Source: a virus
Virus record (IMG/VR): IMGVR_UViG_3300027541_000695
Coordinates: 1-64,000 of that record
Direction: 5' to 3' (one strand)
Length of the DNA: 64,000 bases
How positions within the stretch are numbered: position 1 is the first letter of the stretch; each line of letters begins with the position of its first letter. Positions 29,301 through 39,000 of the stretch are shown piece after piece. The translations under genes and the position numbers were made by a program. The notes under the pieces are model-generated. The model was not told the origin of the DNA and searched no databases. It saw only the letters and a program-made list of their open reading frames with translations.

Positions 29301-32300
29301 AGACAATGATGCGACTAATAAAACTGTGGATATTAAGATTTCAAGAACCGCGCAAGTTAATTCTGGATCAGGTTTAACTTCTTTTATTCCAACTAGTACA
29401 GAATTCTCGGCTAACGATGTCGACAATGAGCCAGGTATAGACTTCTCAAACTTGAACGTTTGGGGACAAACATTAAACAACACCGACTTTAGTGATTACG
29501 CAGTATTAATGCGCGCAAGAAACTGGTATTCAACCGGAGGAGTAAGCGGTGCTGGCGGAAAGATGGTAATCAGGGCTAATGATTATGGTTCAAACGGAAA
29601 CAAACTAAGATTCAATATAAAATACCCTAGTTTTGCTGATCAAGCCAGCTCTGTGGCATTGAAGAATACTCCTTCCTGGAGTTCACTCTCTTACTATTTT
29701 GGATCTGGGCCAAATGTTATTACAGGCCTATCAACAAATGATACCTTATCTGTGTCTGGTCCTTATCCAGACGTGTCTACAAATTTTCCAAATGGTGCAA
29801 CTTCAAGCGGCAATTATTATGACTATACGTTCTCTGCGGGAAGTTTAGTTGGTGCTCAAGTAGGCAATATATTAAGCTTGTTAGATTCTTCTGGTGTTTC
29901 CACATTTAATCGGGGTCAATTTAGGATAGGAGCAATAAGCGGAAACACGGTGAGGGTTTTTAATTCAAGTGCTTCAACAACTTCCGCTGGATCACCAGAG
30001 ACTATAACCATTACTACAATTAATGATATAGTTGGAACTAAAACAGCTGTCACAATAGACGTTATTGCTAGTTCTGTTGCACAGTTAGATGGCAAGAGCA
30101 TACAAATATATGATAATAAGGGAATGGTAAATCTGTGGTTCGATGTAGATAACAACAACATCACTGAGCCTTTGTTTTTGCCGCCGCCAACTAGATCTAT
30201 AAAAATAGCGACTATTTTAAGCACAGACACAATTGATCAGGCTTGTGCAAAAATAGCTGATTATCTAAAAAATGATCCAGCGTTTGAAACAGTTTATGCT
30301 GCTGGACCAAGTGTTGTATATAGTCTAGCTCAAAATGGGCCGGCTCCAGCACCAACACACGGCACATTTCCTCCTTTGTTTTCAATAACTAATTACCCTG
30401 GTTTGCCAGACATATCGATAGACAAAAAATATTTTTTGCTGTACGACGATGAAGGCTCTGTTGCGATATGGTATGACGTAGGTAACGATGGTACTTTAGA
30501 GCCATTTCACGGCGCAAACAGATCTATAAGAGTAGAAACTGTAAGCTATGGAGATACCGCTACTGTAATCGCTGCAGCGACAGCAGCAGCCATAAATGCG
30601 GACTCTAAGTTTAATGCAGTAGCTTCAGGGGACGTTTTAACCATAACAACTGCCTTTAACGCTAATACTCAAAACGCTTCTGCTGGAACATCTGGCTTTG
30701 CAGTATCAAGTGTATCTGGTAGTTCTTCTGGCGCAGAGGTAATAACAAATCCAAGTCAAGTGCAAATATTTGCAATAAATAAAAACTCTGTAAAAGACAT
30801 AGCTGAAAAGGTAAATGAGGGTTCTATCCTAAAGATATCAGCGATTGGTTCTAATACATTAACCATAGACAAATCAACAGAAGAAGAAGACTATAGTTAC
30901 GTAAATGACTCTACGGCCTTGGGATTTGGGCACAATCCCGGCGATGAAGATGCAAGAGGCTACATAAGACTGTATGACGGTATTAATTGGATTAAAAGTT
31001 TTTCTAATTCTAATCCTAACTTTATAGTAAAAGAAACTTTTACATTAAACGGTGTTGCCCCATCCGTATATGCAATGAATTCATGCCCCAATGAAGATGG
31101 TTCTACTGGCGAACTATTGAAATTAGTTCCAACAACTGTTAGAAATGTTCAGCATCATTTAACCCAGAAAGCTCTTTCTCAATTACCTATAGTAACAAAC
31201 GTCGATATATCCAATGATGGTAAAAGAGTACAGATCAAATCCAAACAATTAGGTTCTGATGGCGCAATTGAGGTAGTTGGAGGAAGAGCAAATAAGGCAG
31301 AATCTTATATAATAGGAGAATCTGGTGTATCGAGCGATACAACTGGAAACTATCTTACTGTTGCGATACCGGCATATCCAAATACTTTTTCTGCCGGCGA
31401 CATAATAACATTAAGCAATGATAAAGGCGTAAAAAGAAAATCAAGACTAAAAGAAACAGATAGTTTAGATGTAAATGTTTCTTCCTCTAATGCAAGGTAC
31501 CTATATAAGGCCAAAAATATAAATTTTAATCCTACGACACAGATAAAGATAGAAGACGTTTCTTCATCTTACTTAAGACCAGCAGGGACTATATGGAGAT
31601 GGACGCATGATGGCACCGGAGGATCTTTAGCCAGTGTATCTCCAGGAGATTTAGTTTGCGCTTATGGAGCGCTTCCAAATTGGAGTCAAGGAAATAAAAC
31701 GCGATTGGGCGGAGAAGCCATAGTATCTGGCTTGCCTATCATAAATGTTAATGATTCTGCTAATTGGATGGACATAGTAAACCCTAATGGAAAAAGCATG
31801 ACATTTTCTCCAATAGGCTTAGGTTCAATAGCTGTGTTCCCAACTCCAATAATTAAATGGAATGTTACTCATGCAGCAAGAATTAAAGTCACAAGCATAT
31901 CAAGATCCTCTAACACTATAACTATAAACACTGGATCTCCACACAATTTAAATTCTGGAGATAACATATCTATAATTGATAGCACAACGCTTACTGACAA
32001 TACGTATGGTCCAATAGTAGCTACGGGAGAAGCTAGCTTTACTTTTAGTAATGCTGGAGTAGATGTGCTTGAATTATCTAGTAAGGCGACTGTGCTTAAA
32101 TCAACTTTTTCTGTCACGAAGTATAAAATAGAAAAAATAAGCAAAAATGGATTAACTAGAATTTCTAGAGCCTCCGGTAATTCACCTAGATTTGTGGACA
32201 TGGGTGTCGCAGTAGATGACTATGTGATTATAAGCGGAAATACTTTTGACTCCAACAATAACGGTAGATTTAGAGTTTTAGCTCTTGACAATGATTCTTT

Positions 32301-33447
32301 TATAATAGAAAACGCTCAATCTAAGGCTCAATTACACACATTAGATAAATTAAACAACAAGGGATTGCAACCCACGTGGACAAGCAACGCCACTTTAATT
32401 ACGGGAGCGGCTGGAACATTTAAAAATGTTAATGTCGGTAGCTGGATAAAGAAAAAAGAAGATTCCGATGATTACTATAGACAGATAGTATCTATGAATT
32501 CTTCTTCTGACACCGCTACAGAGATAACACTAGGTTCCGCATATCCCGGTTTATCTGGCGTAGCAGAAGGTATAGCCTATGATCAAGAGAATTCTTATCA
32601 AGGCGGGATACCATTAGATTCTATAGATGACATAACATTTTACGAAGGTGATTCTGTTGTTATTGGTGATTCTCTAAATATACAGAATATAGTTAAACTT
32701 AATTGGTTTAGTTCTCAAAATATTGGGACATTTGAGATAACGGAAGTAGGTACAGATGCCGACACAAGTGCGCCGTACATAACAATTAAAAACGAAGATG
32801 CAGTAGCTCAATCTGGCATTTTAATGTCCGTTAGTTTGTCTGGTTTCTATATAGTAGAAAGCTCATCAAGCAAAATAGAAACGCAAAGAAAGATAGAGCA
32901 TGTGGCTATTGATGAATTAAATCCAGATAAAAAGATATTATATCTTTCCCCTGCAAATAGAAGCTATAAATTTTCTGACGCAAATTTAACAAAAATTTCG
33001 CACACATCTAAATTAAATTATAGCGTTGGTACTATTTTAGGGGTGGATGGCTATCTTTACTATACAGGTTTACTTAGAAGGGTTCAGCGCATAGTAGATG
33101 GTTTTGAGCCAGATGCAGAAAATTTCCCTGGAAGAAAGGCGGTAGGTAGTTTTATAGAGACATTACCTCCGCTTTCTAAAAGTGTATCAATGTCTATAGA
33201 CATAACGACCAATGAAGGCGTTAACTTAGGAGATATATCAAACGGTATAAAGTCTACTATAATTAATTATGTTAATCAACTTGGCGTTGGTGAAGATATA
33301 ATACTGTCCGAAATAATAGCCGCAGTTATGCAGATAAAGGGCGTTGCCGCGGTTACATTCACTAATCCTACTCCTAGCACTGAAAGAATATTCGTAGCTA
33401 ACAATGAAAAAGCCACAATACTTAAGGAAAACATAGGAATAGCGTGA
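26359..33447 (+). CDS. Giant baseplate J/gp6-like wedge protein, 2362 aa
   Basis: The first 310 residues follow the baseplate J pattern (GSVLLSLLEACASND, AADYGLTRR, GEDSVAGVDIIATNAGSQGN, SSGRDIETDTELRNRI). The last 100 residues give its typical end (IKSTIINYVNQLGVGEDIIL, IIAAVMQIKGVAAVTF). Between them lies an insertion of roughly 1900 residues, rich in Ser, Thr, Asn and Asp and in beta-strand patterns, with recurring GDxI-type turns and carbohydrate-binding-like beta domains. J proteins are usually 300-700 residues, so this is an exceptional expansion. The extra part may form outer baseplate structure or bind the host surface. Confidence 0.65.
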   Translation: MAVEIKSFNQILGSMVRKIMSETPVNDINTGSVLLSLLEACASNDFENNTAILNVLELLNVDAIKNNDLDAKAADYGLTRRTAVRAFGQVTITNSNITKRSTSLYVIKPAPISGQTSLYVTSAAGWASSGNLYIGRGTESFEGPIAYTSIDIYPTYAKINLASALQKDHLISDIIVDSQGQPDRLISAGTVIKIPANSQSPEVAFSTLRDAVIPAGEDSVAGVDIIATNAGSQGNAQINTITQFQAAPFPGATVTNPSSLSSGRDIETDTELRNRIKSYTITLARGTAPSIISSVVGVSDSDDNKQVASAVMTEPVKIGDPSILYIDDGSGFQPSYEGQSVDILLNNANGSEEFLQLANFPVTRPQLVNSGESPYTLLDSMQLKVIVDGEEEIITFTASKFENISSATISEVIIAINDQSVNFKARLANSSKNILLYPVAHDAETIQVSALKEGDVELLYANSILKFPTNEISYISLYQNSTRLKEKTKTASIESVPYGQWNIDTVGNLIISVDGTPAQDRYFTINDFIGASSFSSLTLEQWVQAINLKFAGLTASSTPAQTLKILSNKSGSKSSLTIQGGSYVNKLFAGKDLDVQGQDSQFELNRQTGNIRILTDIASGDVITAGVEDAKGFIVSTATNSGTYNVASDDLGRPADVVFVVDSTYCDVKALPITVGTEITINDMGSNVMRVKSSSLNSFAKLLPGDFLYIVKRTDWIDEDNCGLYKIVSKGDHTAAGVDSYVEVLNSSILDNDTVTILDSNDIKAFRTDGYPQIWRGALVTTPAAEPLLGIVNSLNNNLLGVKAKIFRSNSIKITSSAEEGGSIAIPVSVGSAANLFSETLTNRTGNPSHIANKVSNKELTGPFKRDTSVDTWLGRHAYSEIKANISLNSSPSTPPYSSTYSEILNSPSFSNSNISSADVINFINGNNDGQTRSIKSKINASSIGTQQGVMRTELDHIVGDEVLLTDSLKFAADDSIVYIIDNDATNKTVDIKISRTAQVNSGSGLTSFIPTSTEFSANDVDNEPGIDFSNLNVWGQTLNNTDFSDYAVLMRARNWYSTGGVSGAGGKMVIRANDYGSNGNKLRFNIKYPSFADQASSVALKNTPSWSSLSYYFGSGPNVITGLSTNDTLSVSGPYPDVSTNFPNGATSSGNYYDYTFSAGSLVGAQVGNILSLLDSSGVSTFNRGQFRIGAISGNTVRVFNSSASTTSAGSPETITITTINDIVGTKTAVTIDVIASSVAQLDGKSIQIYDNKGMVNLWFDVDNNNITEPLFLPPPTRSIKIATILSTDTIDQACAKIADYLKNDPAFETVYAAGPSVVYSLAQNGPAPAPTHGTFPPLFSITNYPGLPDISIDKKYFLLYDDEGSVAIWYDVGNDGTLEPFHGANRSIRVETVSYGDTATVIAAATAAAINADSKFNAVASGDVLTITTAFNANTQNASAGTSGFAVSSVSGSSSGAEVITNPSQVQIFAINKNSVKDIAEKVNEGSILKISAIGSNTLTIDKSTEEEDYSYVNDSTALGFGHNPGDEDARGYIRLYDGINWIKSFSNSNPNFIVKETFTLNGVAPSVYAMNSCPNEDGSTGELLKLVPTTVRNVQHHLTQKALSQLPIVTNVDISNDGKRVQIKSKQLGSDGAIEVVGGRANKAESYIIGESGVSSDTTGNYLTVAIPAYPNTFSAGDIITLSNDKGVKRKSRLKETDSLDVNVSSSNARYLYKAKNINFNPTTQIKIEDVSSSYLRPAGTIWRWTHDGTGGSLASVSPGDLVCAYGALPNWSQGNKTRLGGEAIVSGLPIINVNDSANWMDIVNPNGKSMTFSPIGLGSIAVFPTPIIKWNVTHAARIKVTSISRSSNTITINTGSPHNLNSGDNISIIDSTTLTDNTYGPIVATGEASFTFSNAGVDVLELSSKATVLKSTFSVTKYKIEKISKNGLTRISRASGNSPRFVDMGVAVDDYVIISGNTFDSNNNGRFRVLALDNDSFIIENAQSKAQLHTLDKLNNKGLQPTWTSNATLITGAAGTFKNVNVGSWIKKKEDSDDYYRQIVSMNSSSDTATEITLGSAYPGLSGVAEGIAYDQENSYQGGIPLDSIDDITFYEGDSVVIGDSLNIQNIVKLNWFSSQNIGTFEITEVGTDADTSAPYITIKNEDAVAQSGILMSVSLSGFYIVESSSSKIETQRKIEHVAIDELNPDKKILYLSPANRSYKFSDANLTKISHTSKLNYSVGTILGVDGYLYYTGLLRRVQRIVDGFEPDAENFPGRKAVGSFIETLPPLSKSVSMSIDITTNEGVNLGDISNGIKSTIINYVNQLGVGEDIILSEIIAAVMQIKGVAAVTFTNPTPSTERIFVANNEKATILKENIGIA

Positions 33448-33448
33448 T

Positions 33449-35977
33449 ATGGCGAACAATAAAACAAAGACAGATAGACTTCACGACGTTCTTCCTAAGC
33501 ACCTAAATTCAAAAAACAACACTAATTGGGCAGGTTTAATTGCCGCAATAGGCGAAGCGGATCAAAATACTGCTGATCTTATAGCAGAAGTTAGAAAGCA
33601 GTTTTTTATAAAAACAGCTAATAGACCATATCTAGATAGATTAGCGGCCAACAATAAGATAGCGAGACCAAAGCTTGTTGGCATGAGCGACACTTCTTTT
33701 AGAGAATATATACCAGTATTGTCGTACAAACCCAAGCAAGTAAAGCTTATAATAGATGCTTTATTGGATGTATTCTTCTTTAAAGAGTCTACTACCGCCT
33801 TTATAATGTCCGATGCATATCAGCCGTTTATTATGGCCGATGGATGGGAGTTGTTTTATTTAGTTGATGGGCAATATCAAGAGAAGATATTTTTTCGCTC
33901 TGATGATTTTACATCTATATCTAATGCAGGTGCAGATGAAATAGTCGCATCGCTAAATAGACAGACTAAATATAGCTATGCAACAAATTATTATGACAGT
34001 ATAACAAAAAAAAATTTTATAAGAATATTTACAAAAACAGTTGGATCTAAGGGATCTATAGAAATACAAGGCGGAAGAGCCAATATAGCCTTAAGATTTA
34101 ATGGTTTTTTATTTAATGCCGGTAACGGAGAAGACACGCAGTGGAGTGTATCTAAGATAGGTGATTTAACTACCTTTCAATACGCAGCGGGTGCTTATCC
34201 CGGTATAAATCAACTACAAGAAAAAGACATTTTTATATGCGACATTCCAGGCAACGAGGGATCTTTCTATATTAAAAATATAGATATAGCAAATAACTCT
34301 ATAACCTTTAATAATCTATTTTCTACCGTTGGAAACTTTACGCAAACATCAGCGCATCAAGTAAAATTTCTAAGACCTGAAAAATATGTTGCATATAAAG
34401 TTCCTAGAAGAGCCATAACATGGGAAACCTCCCCTGGAGAAATAGTTGTTGAAAGTCCTGCTACTCCTCCAGTTGTCCAAAGATCATTAAAGGGATCTTT
34501 GCATATAAATGGATCTTTTAGTTTAATGACTGACAGAATTAGCGACACGTCATTAAAAGTTGCTGATGCAGCACTTTTTCCTAAAAGCGGTTCATTTTAC
34601 ATAGAACCTGTTCAAAATATTACAACGAAGATAGTGACAGCTGATTCTTCTAGCATTTCTAGTAAAAACATAAATGGAAGGTTGCTATCTAAACTGCAAA
34701 AATATACATATTCATCTAGAGTAGTTTTAAGTACCACTGGAAATACTACAGCAAACTCTAACCAAATAGAAGTCGCTTCAACAACTGGATTAGAGAACGG
34801 TATGTCTATTTTTATAGACGGCTTAAGGGAAGATGCTACCATAACCAACATATCTGGTTTAGTTGTAACTAGTTCAATTAATTTATCTACTACAGCGTCA
34901 GGTGTAATTATAGAATTTGGAGGAAATACATTAGAAGGCGTATCACCTGCTCTTCCTCCAGCAAGTGACCTTAATGAGTTTTCTATAGCTTCATTAGATA
35001 GAGTTTCTAATATGGTTACTGTTACAACCACGTCTTCCCATGATTATAAGGTAGGAGAAATAGCATTTATAGAAAATAGCTCTGGAATAGTTAACTTAAC
35101 TACAACTGGAAATCTAATAAACAATAGTACGATTATAACTAATATCGCTAATATGACGGGAGTTTCTCCTGGACAGTTGATAACAGGTACAGGAATACAG
35201 TCAGGAACTAAAGTCTTAAGCATAATCGGGTCGAATGCCATTAGCATAAATAAATCTGCAACCTTAACTGGTATAGCTGTTTCTATAAATTTTGGAGATG
35301 ACACTAATGGAAGCTTTGAAATAAAAGAAACAACGCTTAATACTTTTAAGTTTAATTTGATGGGAATGGACGGTGCCGCTAGTTCTCCAGGTGTATGCAG
35401 AGTCGAAAGAATAGGTTTTTCTAATTTTGGTTCTAAGATAATAATATGCACTGCACAGCAAGCTAAAAATACTAGAATAAAAGGGCCGTATGCGTGGGAC
35501 ACAAGGGCTCCATACTTATTAAGCTATAAAACTGCAAAAATAAATACAGCTATAAAATCTGGATCTATAGTTAGACTTTTAGATATATCTAACAACGAAA
35601 TACCGGCTGAATCTGGCTTCTTAATATTTGACTATGGCAAAGAAAATCAAGAAGGTCCGGTAAGATATCTATATAAACCAACAGATAACATAATCGCACT
35701 TGATCCTAGCTATATTTTTACTAAAAATCATGCTGTTGATGGCGCTATAGTGGCTCTAAATAGAAAAGGCGCCCACGTGCTTAAAGGTGACGCTGCTGAG
35801 TATAGTCCATACTTAACAGATCCAGCTGAAGCTAGAGAAATACTTAAAACTTTAATAAAATCTGTAAAAAGTGCCGGTATATTCATAAACTTCCTTATTA
35901 GGTATCCAGAGCAACTTTATGGCATGTTTGATGTATATAATCAGCAAGAAAAAGGCGCTGGGATGCCTTTTGATTAA
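33449..35977 (+). CDS. Baseplate wedge/tail protein I-like protein, 842 aa
   Basis: The N-terminus (RLHDVLPKHLNSKNNTNWAG, LIAEVRKQFFIKTA, PYLDRLAANNKI) has the look of tail protein I/gp7-like wedge proteins. The C-terminus (AEAREILKTLIKSVKSAGIF, INFLIRYPEQLYGMF) also resembles such proteins. The middle is beta-rich with repeats of the form TTGNxxxNS...I..I.GM. Translation starts two bases after the J gene stop. It likely links J to the tail fibre encoded next. Confidence 0.55.
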   Translation: MANNKTKTDRLHDVLPKHLNSKNNTNWAGLIAAIGEADQNTADLIAEVRKQFFIKTANRPYLDRLAANNKIARPKLVGMSDTSFREYIPVLSYKPKQVKLIIDALLDVFFFKESTTAFIMSDAYQPFIMADGWELFYLVDGQYQEKIFFRSDDFTSISNAGADEIVASLNRQTKYSYATNYYDSITKKNFIRIFTKTVGSKGSIEIQGGRANIALRFNGFLFNAGNGEDTQWSVSKIGDLTTFQYAAGAYPGINQLQEKDIFICDIPGNEGSFYIKNIDIANNSITFNNLFSTVGNFTQTSAHQVKFLRPEKYVAYKVPRRAITWETSPGEIVVESPATPPVVQRSLKGSLHINGSFSLMTDRISDTSLKVADAALFPKSGSFYIEPVQNITTKIVTADSSSISSKNINGRLLSKLQKYTYSSRVVLSTTGNTTANSNQIEVASTTGLENGMSIFIDGLREDATITNISGLVVTSSINLSTTASGVIIEFGGNTLEGVSPALPPASDLNEFSIASLDRVSNMVTVTTTSSHDYKVGEIAFIENSSGIVNLTTTGNLINNSTIITNIANMTGVSPGQLITGTGIQSGTKVLSIIGSNAISINKSATLTGIAVSINFGDDTNGSFEIKETTLNTFKFNLMGMDGAASSPGVCRVERIGFSNFGSKIIICTAQQAKNTRIKGPYAWDTRAPYLLSYKTAKINTAIKSGSIVRLLDISNNEIPAESGFLIFDYGKENQEGPVRYLYKPTDNIIALDPSYIFTKNHAVDGAIVALNRKGAHVLKGDAAEYSPYLTDPAEAREILKTLIKSVKSAGIFINFLIRYPEQLYGMFDVYNQQEKGAGMPFD

Positions 35978-35998
35978 AAAAATCAACATTTATCATAG

Positions 35999-36004
35999 TA
36001 TAAT
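35999..36004 (+). promoter_or_regulatory. TATAAT box of the fibre gene
   Basis: AGTATAAT, 20 bases before GTG 36024, with AGGAG between. Confidence 0.55.
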
Positions 36005-36023
36005 TTAGCTATAGGAGTTTTTA

Positions 36024-39000
36024 GTGGCAGTATTAGGCAGATTATTAGTATCGAGCGCTCAACGTGTAGATCTTCCTGACCTACTCAGTATAGATAGTTA
36101 TGCTGCAGGCGATTGGCGCTATTTTATACAAGGATTAATAGGCTCTTCTAAACCTCTTGTGCTTAAGGGTTTTGACGTAATTGATCCGCAAAATTCTATA
36201 GGAACAGAAAGCTGCTCTATAAGAGTAGCCGATTCTATAGTTCTATATCCTAGTTCTAGCGCAGGTCCTTTCTATCATGGCCTTCCAGAAGGCAACATAA
36301 ATGCCCAACCAATTGTCCCTGAACTTAGAAAAAACGCCGTTAACTATGTATATTTAACATTTAGCACGTTTAATACTTCTCTTGACTCCAGGGCTTTTTG
36401 GGACCCAGATAAAGACGGTGGTGTAGGCGGCGAGTTTACACAAGACGTTAACACTGAATCTGTTCTTAAGGTTGAGATCAACGTATCAACTGGTTCATTT
36501 CCAACTAATACTGTACCTATCGCTAAAATTACATTAACTGATAAAATTACTGCGATAGAAGATACAAGAGACATGATGTTTAGATTGGGATCAGGCGGAA
36601 TGGTACCCGATCCTATCAGTTCTTATAACTTTAGGGCACTCCCTTCTTCTAACTACGAAAGAAAAGAACCGCCAGTTTCGATAACTAATCAATCAGATCC
36701 AAATCCATTTCAAGGTGCAGATAAAAACATTCATTCATTGAAAGAGTGGATGGATGCCGTAATGACAAAATTAAAGGAAATAGGCGGATCACCTTTTTGG
36801 TATCAAGATCTATCGACCTTTAGTTTATCTAATATTTTTGCAGATGCACTTGCTGCCACCTTTAAATCTAAAGGTAGCTATGTTCATAGTTCTTCTGTCC
36901 CTGGACAATTAAGCTGGTCCGAAGACATAGTGATTAAAGATGCTGCTTCCCCTAAAGACATAATAATAAGAAGCGGTCAAAAAACTCTGGGCAATGAGCA
37001 GGTTGCGTACGTCTCATTGAATAGAGGCGCAATAATAAATGATTTTGATGAGCCAATTAGCTGGATAAACGGACAGTCATATGTAAGTACAGTTGGCGGT
37101 TCTATAGGCAGATTTGCCAATTTATCTAAAGGTGATTGGATAAAGAAAGTAACCGACGGCAATCATTTCTTAGTAAGAGTTGAAGAATTTTATTTAAATT
37201 CAACTCCGGGTGGATCCACTTGTTTACCTGCAGATGCTAAAAGCGTTAAATTAAATACTGTATATTTAGGTACAACGTCGGTTGAAAAAGCAAGATATGA
37301 CCAAGGTGTTTATCAAGCATCTGACGTAGTAGTAAGCGATAGAAACAATCCTGCTATAAATATAGCGGGTGGCAATTTTCACTGGCTGGCTCTTAGAAGC
37401 GATACTATACAAAATATAGCCAGCGTAAAAGGTTTTACTTGCACCGGCAATATAACTAAGGCAGATGGCGAAAGAGTAAAGGTAGTATCTACCGCACATG
37501 GTTTAATGGACGGCGATAGGATCTCTGTGTCATTGCCATCTGCTCATGCTGGCACTTATGTTATAGAAGTAGAAGATGCGAATACATTTTACTTTGAATC
37601 TTCAGACACAACAAAAGGGGCGCTTACTGCACACTACGCATTATTGCAAACCGCTAGTAGAGAAAATAATTACGGTCTTCAATTAGAGAGTGCGCAGCAC
37701 GGCTTTGTATCTAATGATTCCGTTATAGTAAGCAGCACTTCTAATTTTAATGGATCTCATACTGTAAACAGAAGATCATCAACGGTAGTGCAATTTGCCG
37801 CGGATGATGAATTAGCAGAAGAAACATCTGGTTTAGCGACATTAGCAAGAATAGATGTAAGAACTGAAAAAGGAATCACTAAGGTAGTTCAAGGCGCAGT
37901 TCTTAATATAGGCGAAACTGACTCTAAGAATATACAAAGTTTTGTTGGAATGCAGTCTTTATCTGAGACTCATCCAGATTACAGCATACCGTCTTCGTAC
38001 AACACACTACAAGGATTTCACAATTTTAATGGCGATGTATCAGATAATTTAACAGATAGAGTAAGTAAACTTACGGCCATGATGGCGGATAAGGCTCAAG
38101 ATAAAACCGTCAAATATAATTCAACTGCAGTAAGCGCAACTAACACGATGAACGGCGCTGCGCAAGAATTAACTTTTGAGTATGCTGGCAGTACGCTCAC
38201 TATAGTTCAACCAGGCTCTTTCGGTAATGCAACTATAGCACTACCTGATATAAGTGAAACCCCAATATCGTTATTGGTAAATCAATCTGCATATGTCAGG
38301 ATAGATAGAAATGAAGCAACGACGCCCACTATACAGGTAGTAGACACAGTTGATGTGCCAGTTGAAGAAAACGTTTTCGTAATAGCTTCAAGATTAAGCG
38401 GAAATCCTGTTTTTCTCTGGAACGGCGTTCAGGTGATTGGAACGGTATCTTTAATACCGTCTGAGGGTTCGTTAGTAAAAGTAGATCTTCACGATCCAAT
38501 AAGCTCAACTCTTCCTATTGGAAATCCTGTTACGATTGACAATGCGACTGTTGTAGCAGGAAACAAGGTTTTATTTTCTGCATTAAGTTCTGGTGCAAAT
38601 AGAATATATAAAGCAGTAGGTATTGGACAAGATATAACAAGCTGGGTTGCTCAATACTCTTTTAATGGACTTCATGATCCCACTGACGGTGACACAGTAA
38701 TAGTTAAAACAGGTGCCGGTTTCGAGGATCAGATTGGCAAGTACACAGGCACTGCTTGGGTTTTTAACGATAAGGTTCGTTACTTTAATGGAGCAGATTA
38801 TTGGGAACAATCTAACATAATATCTAGAGATATATACAATAATACTACTGATGAGGTTTTTAGTGTAAATTTCGCAGGAAGCGAAAACATGATAGTTGAT
38901 TTCTCTATAGTAAGAAATTCTAAAAGAGAAATAGGAACAATATATTTGGTGACCGACGGTGCTTCTGTTTCGGTTACAACAAGTGGCGCAACATTAGGCA

